The position numbers were made by a program, and so were the translations under genes. 64,000 bases of DNA, taken from NCBI RefSeq assembly GCF_048128805.1, contig NC_135999.1:26149159-26213158 (forward strand). The letters run 5' to 3'. Of this stretch, positions 11,126 through 22,900 are shown piece after piece. Under the pieces are notes generated by a model. That model searched no databases and was not told where the DNA came from. It saw only the letters and a list, made by a program, of their open reading frames with translations. This DNA comes from Centroberyx gerrardi. Lineage: Eukaryota; Chordata; Actinopteri; Beryciformes; Berycidae. Position 1 is the stretch's first letter; the number at the start of each line of letters is the position of its first letter.

Positions 11126-11319
11126 CTGTTCTTCTGTATTGGAATAATGCTTAATGCTGTACTACTTTCTGTTTGATTTGATCACTGTAAAAAAATAAAA
11201 TTGCTCTGTCTCAAATTGCTCTTAATATCAGAAATGTTAAACTGTTTTGTTGATTGCATCATGTTTAGATAAGAAAATGAATGCTTTAGATATTCAGTAA
11301 TTCCATTTCACTATTTGCT

Positions 11320-12050
11320 TTCACTTGATGTCACAGCACCGCTCATTTTACACTGGCCAAAGTGGTACAAGTGGAACCAACAAATAAACAGCTGATATGG
11401 ACCAATGCAGGGCCACCAGGACAAAGGTACTAAAAAGATACAAATCGCTCCTGATGGACATTCTGCAGTGTATTAAAATATCACTGAGGTCTGTATCTTC
11501 CTCTGACTGATGCTAAGTTGTTTCCACAATCAGTTAACCACAGACCATGTGTTCACCACCGACAGCTTCACATCTCTCTGCCCTCACTCTGGCAACTTTG
11601 ACACCTTTGAGCCAACAGACTTTCTCTATGAAAATGGCCAAAACTGATTTAATTGTGCATAGCGATAGACATTTGTAAAGAGTTTCAAGTACTGATGCTC
11701 TGCAGCTACAACACCACATTTTTATGTCAAAATATGACGTCAGTTTTTTTTGAGAGTTACTTTCACAGCTACGTAGATTCTTCATTTGAGCTTAATTTTT
11801 CTATGGTAATGACTTAAAGAGGAAGGAAGTGAATTTTTGATGTCAGAGCTGCATGCTCAGTGCCAACCGCCCTCACACTGACCAAGAGTATATCACCCTT
11901 CACTCTGTCAGTAGAGTGCTGTTAATTTTGACAAATGGGTTACATGCTTGCTTGTTTGGATGGGATTTCATGAATGCAGCATTTGTGATACGGCTGCCTC
12001 AAATATTGTTATTCAGTCATCTTTCTGGAAGTTGAAGGACTACTGCAGCC
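11320..12050 (+). promoter_or_regulatory. 5' flank of copy 2
   Basis: This block is almost identical to 19210-19998 before copy 3 and shares its last part with 1-188. It is the candidate promoter and 5'-UTR. I see no convincing TATA box. Confidence 0.5.
11816..11832 (+). promoter_or_regulatory. ETS/PU.1-like motif upstream of copy 2
   Basis: AAAGAGGAAGGAAGTGA contains the GAGGAA/GGAAGTG purine core bound by PU.1 and other ETS factors, which drive many myeloid and B-cell receptor promoters. It is exactly conserved at 19732-19748. Function is inferred from motif and position. Confidence 0.4.
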
Positions 12051-15000
12051 ATGTTGTTGGCAGAAGCTGGATGTGTGTTTGTGGCTTTGCTCCTGTACCT
12101 CTCAGGTATGAAGTGATTGTGTTTATACAGCTCTTGTCAAATAATGCTCATTAACTGTAAATTGGAGTTGTTGAAGTTGTTGATGTTGATGTGTCTACAC
12201 TACACTATCAGTTAGCCCCGTACAATGTGGCCCTTAATGGTCTTGGGACTTTTGTCTGTTTAGGTCTTGTTTTACTGATTTTTGGTACGTTGACCAATTG
12301 AAGAGCACATTTTGAATGAGAAGTAGACACTTACTTACTTAATTACTAACACTTCATGTGTTAGAATGAACTTTTTCAAGTACACTTAATTTACAGCATG
12401 CTATCATCATTCAATTAGTGTAGAAACCATGATTTTAGATGCAGAAATCTGTCCAGATCTTTTGATAATGTAAAGCTTCTGTTTCAGGATCTCTGGGACA
12501 AGCAAGCAGCATCTGTGCCTTGAAGGGCTCATCAGTGGATCTGCCCTGCTCAGTTACACATCCCACTTCAAGCAAGAAATGGTATAATACACATTGGAAT
12601 GGCGAGAAGTATGTTCCGAGAAGGATCTCTATAGATAGAAATCGTGTTATGTATGATAAGTCTAAACAGAGTAACTCCACTCTAACAATCAATGATCTAA
12701 GAGAGACTGATACAAATGAATACTGCTGCAGAGACGCTACTGACAAGTCAGAATGGAATTGGTCCAGTGGAATTAATCTCCGTGTTACAGGTACAGTGGC
12801 TCTTTGTCAGTGATTTATTACTTTGAGAATAATATCAGTATATACATTTTAACAGTCACTTTCTACACGTCATTCCAGACCTCCAGGTAAAGGTGATTCC
12901 TGTCACAGCGACAGAGGGACAGAGAGTAACACTGATATGTAGCACCAGCTGTCCTCTGACTGAAAACTCTACAGCCTACATCTGGTACAAGAATGGAGCG
13001 TTTCTCTATCAGGACTCGTCTCCCTGGTACCAACACCTGGTCAGCAGTGAGGAAGCAGTCAGCTACTCCTGTGCTGTCAAAGGCTACGAGGATCTCAGAG
13101 CCCCTGAAGTCTCAGTGGGTGAGTGGTGACATTTAGCTCCTCATCATATTACGGTACCTCTAATAAATTAGCTAGCTTGATATCTTTTACATTCTTAATA
13201 AATTAAATGTTGTGACTAATGACATTCATCAATATAAGACTGTGCCATTTATTTTCCTCCTAGATTGCCAGTCCAGTGAGGTGGTGATAGTGTGGTGTTT
13301 TAAAATATTTTAAAAAGTAAAATCCTGTGTAGAATGCCTTTAAATATTGTGACTAATTATTGTGATGAAGTTCATCAATATAAGACTGCATGTCATTTCT
13401 TTTCCTCCAGATTCTGTCACATCAACCTGCTTTAGTGTGACCTATGCTGAAGGGAGGATGTGTTCTTCTGAGCAGCCCTGCTCCATCACATATCCCACAG
13501 GTTACAGATATATTAGCTGTTATCCATCCTTTCTTCTCAACCACTGACAACAATAGTTTAAGGGTGTATTAGCCTAATTAATGTCAAATGTTAATCAGCC
13601 TCTATGGGCAAGCAGTAGGAATTGCAACATTTTACCTTTTGTTACTGGGACAATAACTTCAATTCTATAGCTTCTGTCTTTTTTTTTAATAAGCGTGCTT
13701 TGATTTCACATTAAACAATCTATCTAATCAAGAATTTACCAAGCCATTCAGTAACTGATGAAAAGTATATTTATCATCTCCCAACAGAACTACATGTTGA
13801 AGTGACTCCTTCTGCTACCAGAAGTGGACAGTTTGTCAGACTGACCTGTAGCACCAGCTGTACTCTGACCCCAAACCCTTCTACACCTGGTTCAAGAATG
13901 GAAACTTTGAATGGGACAAACAGCAGTTCACTGTTTCCAGCTCCTCTGTTGACAGCTACTCCTGTGCTGTGCCAGGCCATGAGGATCTCCGCTCTCCTGC
14001 AGTGTGTGAGTATGAAGCAACTCATGGTACTGTTTAACTTATGGTATGAAACATTTGTTTCATTAGTCTGCAATGTTTGAAAGGCAGTGAGAAACATGAT
14101 CTGCATAATACTCAAACATTATATTAATCAAAATCTGTATTTTTCCTTGTCACACCATATTTATGAGATTAATATCATTGCTTAACTATTGTTTTGTATT
14201 ATAAAGATATTATTTCATTATGGTAATTTTTATGGTAACACATACATACATACATACATCACTATCATTACTGGTGCTCTGGGGACCTGTAGTCACCACC
14301 ACCATGTTCATTATAACAATTTAGTCAAAGAATCATTATTATTCCAGCATCACCATAGACCCAAGAAATGTTGTATCATTCTGTGTCCAGGGCCATACAT
14401 TTGAACAAGCAATTTTGCTTGCTTTCAGATTTGGATTTTGACTGAGTAAAAACAAGTAATTGCAGAAAATAGGACAGACAAACAAAAGTTTGAGATTCAC
14501 AGCTCCTAAACTTGTAATGGCATATTGTATGTATACTAAAAAGTTAAAATCTTTGGGGCGAGCACTCGGGTGGTGCAGCAGAACGGTAAAAAAAACGCTA
14601 CGAACCTCCGGTTTCGTATCCCCGTAGCGGGGCCTTCGGGGGGGAACCTGTCCTTGTCGTTGCAAGAGCGACTCCTACTGGTTAGTCGTTGTGCCTGTTC
14701 AGTGAGGGGTGGGGGGGGGTCTGGGGAAGAGAGCATGAACCTCTGCATGAGTTACGCACTCCAGGAAAAACTCTTCACTGTCAGGTGAAAGGAAGCACCT
14801 GGTGACTCCACGTCTATCGGAGGAGACAGGTGGTCGTCTACACCCTCCCCGGCCCACAGGGGGGTCGTGCAACGATGGGGACCGTGGAGCACATCAGGAA
14901 TTGACAACGACAGAAGTGGGAGAAAAATGGGGAAAAAAGAAAAATATATATTTGGGGCGTCCTGGTGGCTCTGTGGTCTAAGGCACATACAATATAACTG

Positions 15001-17278
15001 TGACATCCTGGATTCAAGTCCAGCCCAGGGCCTTTGTCGCATGTCATCTCCTCAATCCTTCCTGTCTCTCTTCACCATAGATTATCAAATGAAGCAAATA
15101 AATATATCTATATTTAAGTTGTATTCTTCTATCAAAGACAGATTTCACTTTGAGTCTTTCATCTATATTTCAGGTACTGAGGGTAAGAACTGCTGGAGTG
15201 TGAATTATGTCAGCAGGAGAAACTGTGCCCTGGAAGGCTCTTCAGTGGACATTTATGGTGATTACTCATATCCCACTGGTCAGTCCAAGCCTAAATTTGA
15301 GTATGCTATAAGGAAAACTGGCAAGGTGCATCCTGAAAGTCTGATCCAAGATGCACGTCATGTGTATCATGAAAACATGGAGAACCACCAACACATCCTG
15401 AAAATCGCAAACCTGACAAGAAGTGACTCAGCAGAATACGCATTCAGATTCCTAATAAATGAACCAGGACGGCAACATTCTGGTTTTCCTGGAGTGACTT
15501 TAATTGTGACAGGTAATCCTTCATTTTTGTTCTTCCACACAGAACTGGAGTATGTTTCTTCTTCACCATGCACTAGCAGCAATCAGCAGTAAATACAGCA
15601 CCCCCATCAGGCCAATCCATTTTATTATTTAAACACTGTGCCAGTTGGACCAGTGGTGTCTGAGATATCACATTTGAGTAAAAACTTTGTCAGTTGTCAT
15701 TTCCTGCTTCTGCTATTTATAATCATATCTCTCCATGTGTTCTGAGAACCAATCATCATGCTGCTGCCAGAATTTAAAACTGTTTCCTGCTCACCTGCCT
15801 TCGGCTGTCATTTTATCTTCCAACCCATGAAGATAATTTCATGATGGGGTCTAATCACCAAATCCTTTATGTAAATTCTATACTCTTTTGTAAATTAAAT
15901 CATGTAATAAAAACTTCCTTCACTTAGTCTCTCCTGACTGAAATATATCTCTTTTACACTGAGTGACCAGTCTAACCATCTCTCAGCCCTGACAGTGAAG
16001 GTGACTCCTTCTGCCGTGGTGACAGAGGGCCAGAGAGTAACACTGACCTGTAGCACCAGCTGTCCTCTGACTGACAACACCACCTACATCTGGTACCAGA
16101 ACAGACGACCTCTGACCCCGCCAGAGAGCCAGCACAAACACCTGGTTCTAGACCCAGTCAGCAGTCAGCATGCAGGAAACTACTCCTGTGCTGTCAAAAC
16201 CCTCCAACACATCAACTCCCCTGAAGAGACTCTCACTGTCACACGTGAGCACGGCTTTTAAGTGTTATCTGAGCTGTGTTTACCTGTTATAAGCACTTTT
16301 GCACTTGAAACTGAGGTGAAAATCTCTTCCTATTTGCATGTGTTCTTTACGCTATTTGGACAATATGCGTAATTACAGGCAGTTGCTAGAATCTACATCA
16401 TATATTACATCATCCACATAATATTAATCAATCTCACATCAAATCAATTTTTTAAATTCTCAACATAACTGTTCTCCACTTTACAAAAATCACTTCAAAC
16501 ACCCCCTTAAGGTGGCGAGTCCCTCTGCTGAAACAGCAGGGTGCTGTGGCTCTGACACCTAACATCTGGTACAAGGAGAATGAAGACTCACTAACACCAT
16601 AAGGGCAGACATAGCTTCAGCACTGAGGATAGTGGAGACTACAATTGTGAGGCCAGAAATTAAACAGAAGCTCCAAACTCTATGATCCAGCTTCCTCTTT
16701 TGTATTCTTCTGAAAAATGTCATGTTTATAAGGCATTTCTCACATCCATCTATCTCCATTTCTAGGTAAATCAATAGCAATTATGCATGCAATGAGACTG
16801 ACTCTGGTATTTCTGAGCCCGATTGCTCTGTCTGTCTTCTACCTGTGGATGAGGTAAAAGATCTGAAAATCCATCATTTCTATCATTGTACTTTAACTTT
16901 CTGGATTCAAAGTCCTTTTTTCCCTACTTAATAAGTCAGTTTTTAAACACAAACTGTAATTTGTGTAACTGCGTATCGTCTAACTGATTACATGCAGGAA
17001 GAAGAAAACTCAGACCTCCACCACTGAGTCTAATGACCCAGTACAGACTGGACAGGTGAGGACAGGATCTGAGAATCAGAAACTGCTGTTTGCGTGTGTG
17101 TGTGGTGTGTGTTACAAAGAGAGAGAAAGACAAAGAATGGGCATTTCCCTCCGTCATCTTGTGTGTCTTCTCTCCCCAGCAGACAGACTCTGAGTATGAG
17201 AACATCTCAGCCTTGGCCATGAACCCTGTCAGTGCAGCACAGAGAGAAGCAGCAGAGCAGCAGGAAGACAGTGTGTGA
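12051..17278 (+). CDS. Siglec/CD22-like Ig receptor, copy 2 (one exon frameshifted, short tail)
   Basis: Exons: 12051-12105 (signal), 12488-12790 (V), 12879-13118 (C2), 13411-13500 (vestigial V), 13788-14005 (C2), 15174-15512 (V with DSAEYAFRF), 15987-16244 (C2), 16766-16853 (transmembrane), 16998-17055 and 17180-17278 (tail). Exon 13788-14005 has lost 4 bp of a GACT repeat relative to copies 1 and 3 and shifts frame. Omitting it leaves 1530 bp, an open 509-codon reading frame, because it is a phase 1-1 exon. The last base of exon 15987-16244 is C instead of G, weakening its donor. Transmembrane and tail exons are diverged: segment LTLVFLSPIALSVFYLW, then one SEYENI motif and no classical ITIM pair. 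It may be expressed by exon skipping or be decaying. Confidence 0.7.
13411..13500 (+). pseudogene. Vestigial V-set exon, copy 2
   Basis: It differs by a single base from the 90-bp exon of copy 1 (ATCAACCTGC versus ATCGACCTGC). It has the same weak GTTACA donor and the same following run to a stop. It is phase-compatible with its neighbours. Confidence 0.65.
14551..15105 (+). mobile_element. Two SINEs head-to-tail (composite), copy 2 intron
   Basis: The first unit (about 14551-14950) has the long teleost SINE layout: a tRNA-like head with GGTTTCGTATCCCC, a CACTGTCAGGTGAAAGGAAG core, CCTCCCCGGCCCAC and an A-rich tail. The second (about 14955-15105) is the shorter tRNA-derived SINE also seen at 3223 and 46675. 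Copy 3 is empty here. Similar 13-mers (AAGTTAAAATCTT before, AAGTTGTATTCTT after) could be one target duplication enclosing both units. Confidence 0.75.
16508..16665 (+). pseudogene. Relic C2 domain, copy 2
   Basis: SPSAETAG, WYKENEDSL and STEDSGDYNCEARN can be read in different frames, the B, C and F strands of a C2 domain with internal loss. It sits where copies 1 and 3 carry a different C2 relic. Confidence 0.6.
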
Positions 17279-17638
17279 AGTCCAGTCGGGTCGGACGGAT
17301 CTACGCAGGGTGCTGCGCATGGACAAACTTTCTGCCACATTCATTGAGGTTCCAGTCAGTAAGGGATGATCTGACCGCTGCACTGGGATCTGTAAACTGG
17401 GAGCTCCTGAGATATACAGTACATGGTATGGCTAATCTGTGGAGTCCACTAACTGCTAGAAAAATGAGTCTTTTCCTTTTTGACAGAATAGTTGCCAGTT
17501 GTTTTTTTTTCATTATATAATTTTTTGATGGGCTTCTTCTGTCATGTGTGTTTCTATTACTTGTTATTGATAAATGCACTGGTGTGTTTTAATATTTCCA
17601 TGTGAAGTGTGTCGTGAAGCTGCTGTGCGAATGCTTGA

Positions 17639-17644
17639 AATAAA
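17639..17644 (+). terminator. Poly(A) signal of copy 2
   Basis: AATAAA lies 361 bp after the copy 2 stop codon. No earlier signal is visible in the 3' flank. Confidence 0.55.
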
Positions 17645-17734
17645 AATGTAAAAACAAATAAATGCGTTTATTTTTAATTTGATGTAAAGTGACGATGATG
17701 AAGGTCCTCCAGTCAAAATGAGGTAATTCTAACC

Positions 17735-17850
17735 ACCATAAAGTACCTAAAGTAGAGCCAAATAGTACCACAAAATACCATAAAGCGTACCACAAAGTAC
17801 TACACAAAGCATACCATCAAGTACCACAAAGTACCACAAAGAAGAAAAAA
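17735..17850 (-). repeat. Degenerate GTACCACAAA minisatellite
   Basis: Imperfect 10-12-bp units of GTACCACAAAGTACC type. These are the reverse complement of the TTTGTGGTAC units at about 18700-19000, so the two arrays form an inverted pair about 0.9 kb apart. Confidence 0.65.
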
Positions 17851-18299
17851 AAAAAAAAAAAAAAGACTGTTGCATGTTTTATTACACACCATTAGTCGAT
17901 ATGCTGAAATTCAATGTAGAGTGTAACATCGACCAGCAGGTGTCAGGATTCACCTATTTTATTCATAGTTTTATATAGTAATATGTCATATATTATTATA
18001 GACACAATCCTTATATTTCCTGGTAAGTAATCTTTGAATTGTTAGGAGGCATCTCAAGAGTATTCACTTAACGATTAGGAATATGGGCCCTCATCCCCTC
18101 TGGCTTGTGTGTGTCTTGTTTGTGTGTGCTTTTATATGTTTTTGTGTGAGTGTGTGTGAATTTTGAGTGTGCGGTTGGGAGAGTGTACGTGTCTACAGTT
18201 CATCCACACCTGTGTTCATGTTGACCTTTCTGCTGGTGAAGTTGGTTGAGGTTTGTCTGATTCTCTGGTGGTGTTCATTGCCTGTCAAATAGGGACACA

Positions 18300-19100
18300 G
18301 CTATACATTTCTATATTTAGATTGGTGCTACTTACTTGCTCTACTTTGTGGTATGCTGTGTGATATGCTGGGTTTAGATAGATAGATACTTTATGGTCCT
18401 GCAACAAGATTAAGTTCATTTTCACAGCCTGGAACATGAAAACACTAAAGAACAGTGACAGAAGACACTGACAGTTCACAGCACACAGACATATAGACAT
18501 ATACACATTGGGTTGAGGGGGAGATCAGGGTCATGGGAAGAAGTGAGGGCTTCACATGTGACAGCATTGGAGAGGAGGTCTGTGAGGCTGCGAGTGGAAA
18601 GTCCAAGGATGGTAGAGGCTGTGTGTGAGATATTGAGGAGTGACTGTGAGCATGGTGGAGGAGCAGATGGTGGAGAGCTTCTGCTGGCAGCGCTTGAGGA
18701 TGTGTGGCTCTTTGTGGTAGTGTTTGGTGCACTTTGTGTTGTTTTGTGGTACTTTGTGATAATTTGTTGTCATTTGTGGTTCTTTGTGGTACGCGTTTCA
18801 TGTTTTGTTGTACATGTATGCGGTATGCACAATGCACATGTGTGGCAAGCTTTGTGGTACTTTGTGGTAGTTTTTGGTTGGTTTAGTGGTATGTTGTGGT
18901 CTTTGGAGTGTTTTGTGATTTTTGTGTGCTTTGTAGTTCTTTATGGTACTTTGTGGTAGCGGTTGGCAGTGTGTACTTTGTGGTGCTTTGTTGTTCTTTG
19001 TAGTACTAAAACATGTAAATGTTTGCTTGCACTGTTTTAAGCATACTTTTAATGCTGTCTGAAAAGTGCTATATCAATAAAGTTTTACTTATGTGCTGTT
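18300..19100. repeat. LINE-tail-like sequence plus TTTGTGGTAC array
   Basis: It repeats the content of 10640-11125 but with a longer TTTGTGGTAC-rich part (about 18700-19000) and a doubled TAGATAGATAGA start. Confidence 0.55.
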
Positions 19101-19209
19101 CTCCTGTATTGTAATAATGCTTAATGCTATACTACTTTCTGTTTGATTTGTAGATTATCACTGTAAAAGAAAAATGACACTTTAGATATTCTGCAATCCA
19201 ATTTCACTA

Positions 19210-19998
19210 TTCTTTCCTTTCACTTGATGTCACAGCACTGCTCATTTTACACTGGCCAAAGTGGTACAAGTGGAACCAGCAATAAACAGCTGATATGGAC
19301 CAATGCAGGGCCACCAGGACAAAGGTACTAAAAAGATACAAATCGCTCCTGATGGACATTCTGCAGTGTATTAAAATATCACTGAGGTCTGTATCTTCCT
19401 CTGACTGATGCTAAGTTGTTTCCACAATCAGTTAACCACAGACCATGTGTTCACCACCGACAGCTTCACATCTCTCTGCCCTCACTCTGGCAACTTTGAC
19501 ACCTTTGAGCCAACAGACTTTCTCTATGAAAATGGCCAAAACTGATTTAATTGTGCATAGCGATAGACATTTGTAAAGAGTTTCAAGTACTGATGCTCTG
19601 CAGCTACAGTACCACATTTTTATGTCAAAATATGACGTCAGTTTTGTTGGTCCCACGACTTTTTTTTGAGAGTTACTTTCACAGCTACGTAGATTCTTCA
19701 TTTGAGCTTCATTTTTCTATGGTAATGACTTAAAGAGGAAGGAAGTGAATTTGTGATGTCAGAGCTGCATGCTATGTGCCAACCGCCCTCACACTGACCA
19801 AGACTCTATTCTGTCCAAAGGCAGAACTTCTTCTACATGCTCACCCTTCACTCTGTCAGTAGAGTGCTGTTGATTTTGACAAATGGGTTACATGCTTGCT
19901 TGTTTGGATGGGATTTCATGAATGCAGCATTTGTGATACGGCTGCCTCAAATATTGTTATTCAGTCATCTTTCTGGAAGTTGAAGGACTACTGCAGCC
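19210..19998 (+). promoter_or_regulatory. 5' flank of copy 3
   Basis: Duplicate of the copy 2 upstream region. It differs by a short insertion near 19633-19660 (GTTGGTCCCACGACT) and a replaced block near 19804-19840. Confidence 0.5.
19732..19748 (+). promoter_or_regulatory. ETS/PU.1-like motif upstream of copy 3
   Basis: Identical to the motif at 11816-11832, AAAGAGGAAGGAAGTGA, about 250 bp before the start codon. Confidence 0.4.
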
Positions 19999-22900
19999 AT
20001 GTTGTTGGCAGAAGCTGGATGTGTGTTTGTGGCTTTGCTCCTGTACCTCTCAGGTATGAAGTGATTGTGTTTATACATCTCTTGTCAAATAATGCTCATT
20101 AACTGTAAATTAGAGTTATGTTTCTACACTACACTGTCAGTTAGCCAAGTACTATTGTCATGGTACTTCTGTCTGTGTTTAGGCAGTCTTGCTTTACTGA
20201 ATTTTAGGAGTAGAATTGTGGAAAGGTATGTTGAGCAACTGAACAGTACATTTTGAATGAGATGCAAACACTTATTTGGAAAATAGAAGGAACAATCTGA
20301 AGATTTTGCTATTGAAGTATCAAAGTTATCACTTTATGTATCAGAATCCTATCATCATTCAAAGATTAGTGTAGAGAGACCTGTGATTTTAGAGGGAGAA
20401 ATCTGTCCAGATCTTTTAATAATGTAAAGCTTCTGTTTCAGGATCTCTGGGACAAGCAAGCAGCATCTGTGCCTTGAAGGGCTCATCAGTGGATCTGCCC
20501 TGCTCAGTTACACATCCCACTTCAAGCAAGAAATGGTATAATAAACACTGGAATGGCTGGAAGTATGTTCCGAGAGAGATCTCTATAGGTAGAAATCGTG
20601 TTATGTATGATAAGTCTAAACAGAGTAACTCCACTCTAACAATCAATGATCTAAGAGAGACAGATGCAAATAAATACTGCTGCAGAGACGCTACTGACAA
20701 CTCAGAATGGAATTGGTCCAGTGGAATTAATCTCCGTGTTACAGGTACAGTGGCTCTTTGTCAGTGATTTATTACTTTGAGAATAATATCAGTATATACA
20801 TTTTAACAGTCACTTTCTACACGTCATTCCAGACCTCCAGGTAAAGGTGATTCCTGTCACAGCGACAGAGGGACAGAGAGTAACACTGATATGTAGCACC
20901 AGCTGTCCTCTGACTGAAAACTCTACAGCCTACATCTGGTACAAGAATGGAGCGTTTCTCTATCAGGACTCGTCTCCCTGGTACCAACACCTGGTCAGCA
21001 GTGAGGAAGCAGTCAGCTACTCCTGTGCTGTCAAAGGCCACGAGGATCTCAGAGCCCCTGAAGTCTCAGTGGGTGAGTGGTGACATGTTGGTTATCATGT
21101 TATGATACGTCATTGGCTAGCCAATAAAGTAACTAGCTTGATATATTTTATCTTCTTAATAAATTAAATGTTGTGACGAATTATTGTAATGAAGTTCATT
21201 AATATAAGACTGCATGTCATTTCTTTTCCTCCAGATTCTGTCACATCGACCTGCTTTAGTGTGACCTATGCTGAAGGGAGGATGTGTTCTTCTGAGCAGC
21301 CCTGCTCCATCACATATCCCACAGGTTACAGATATATTAGCTCTCCTGTTTACTCAACAATTTAAAACAATAGTTTTAGTAGGTGCATTAAATAATCTAT
21401 AATATTTATCAATGTCGATAACCAGAGGGAATTACAAGAACATAAACAGGACTTCACAAGCCTACTCCTACACAAGTCTATGGCACAAACCCAAAAATTT
21501 TAGTATTTTGTTACTGGGACAGTTACTTCAATTCTATATTTTGAATAAGGGTGTTTTGCTATTTCACATTAAACATTATTATATTTAATCATCTCCCAAC
21601 AGAACTACATGTTGAAGTGACGCCTACTACCAGAAGTGGAGAGTTTGTCAAACTGACCTGTAACACCAGCTGTAGTCTGACTGACCCCAAACCCGCCTAC
21701 AGCTGGTTCAAGAACGGAAACGTTATACTGTCCAATCACCAAGTCTCAGTTCCAGGCTCCTCTGTTGACAGCTACTACTGTGCTGTAAAAGACCATGAAG
21801 ATCTCCGCTCTCCTGCAGTGTGTGAGTATAAAGCAACTTATGGTACTGTATAACTTATGGGATGAAATATCTGTTTCATTAGTCTGCAATGTTTGAAAGG
21901 CAGTAAGAAATGTGATGATCTGAATAATGCTCAAACATTATATTAAGCACAAACAGTGTTTTTCCTTGTCACACAATATTTGAGGACCTGTAGTCACCAC
22001 TCAGTTATGTTCATTTTGACTTAGTCAAAGAAAATGTTGTATCATTCTGTATCCAGGGCCATACATTTGAACAAGCAATTTTGCTTGCTTTCAGATTTTC
22101 ATTTTGACTGAAGTAACTGCAGAAAACAGGATCCATAGGGCAACAAATGTTTGAGATTAACAGCTTTTAATAGCATATTGTATGTATACGAAAAAGTTAA
22201 AATCTTCTACCAAAAGTGAAATTTCACTTTAAGTCTTGTTGCTTTTCTTGTTTCATCGATATTTCAGGTGCTCTGGGTAAGAACTGCTGGAGTGTGAATT
22301 ATGTCAGCAGGAGATTCTGTGCCCTGGAAGGCTCTTCAGTGGACATTTCCTGTGATTACTCATATCCCAGTGACCAGCAGCCCAAGCCTAAATTTCAGTA
22401 TACAGTGATGAAAACTGGTATGAGGTATGCTAAATATCTCATTGAAGATGCACATCGTGTGGAGTATCATGAAAACATGGAGAACCACCACATCCTGAGA
22501 ATCAAAAACCTGACAAGAAGTGACTCAGCAGAATACACATTCAGATTCCTAACAGATGACGGAGGATTGAAATATTCTGCTGTTGCTGGAGTGACTTTGA
22601 TTGTTACAGGTAATTCTTTAGATTCTGTAAGATTAAATAAATTGTTATTCTTCAATACAGCATTTGACTATGTTGCTCCTTCACCATGTAGACTACTAGC
22701 AGCAATCAGCAGATCATCATCAATCACTGATGTCTGTACAACAAGACAACAGGTTGGTTCATGCTTCATGCATAAACACACGTCAGTGTGTGTTTTCAAA
22801 ATGACGTGCATCTTGGTGTTCATGCTTCTCGCGCTTCTCATGACAACCGCACACCAAAATCTGACCAGGTATGTAGCACTTGTCGCCTTTCAAAGTTAGA

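Larger units (their letters stand above)
17279..19210. other. Spacer between copies 2 and 3
   Basis: No gene is seen. It holds a short 3'-UTR with poly(A) signal, inverted TTTGTGGTAC repeats, a poly(A) run at 17841-17864 and LINE-tail-like sequence shared with the copy 1/2 spacer. Confidence 0.6.

Noticed and set aside
14867-15592. 241-codon frame running into the copy 2 V exon
   Set aside because: Its first part is SINE and intron sequence; only 15174-15512 is exonic by splice signals and by alignment with copies 1 and 3.
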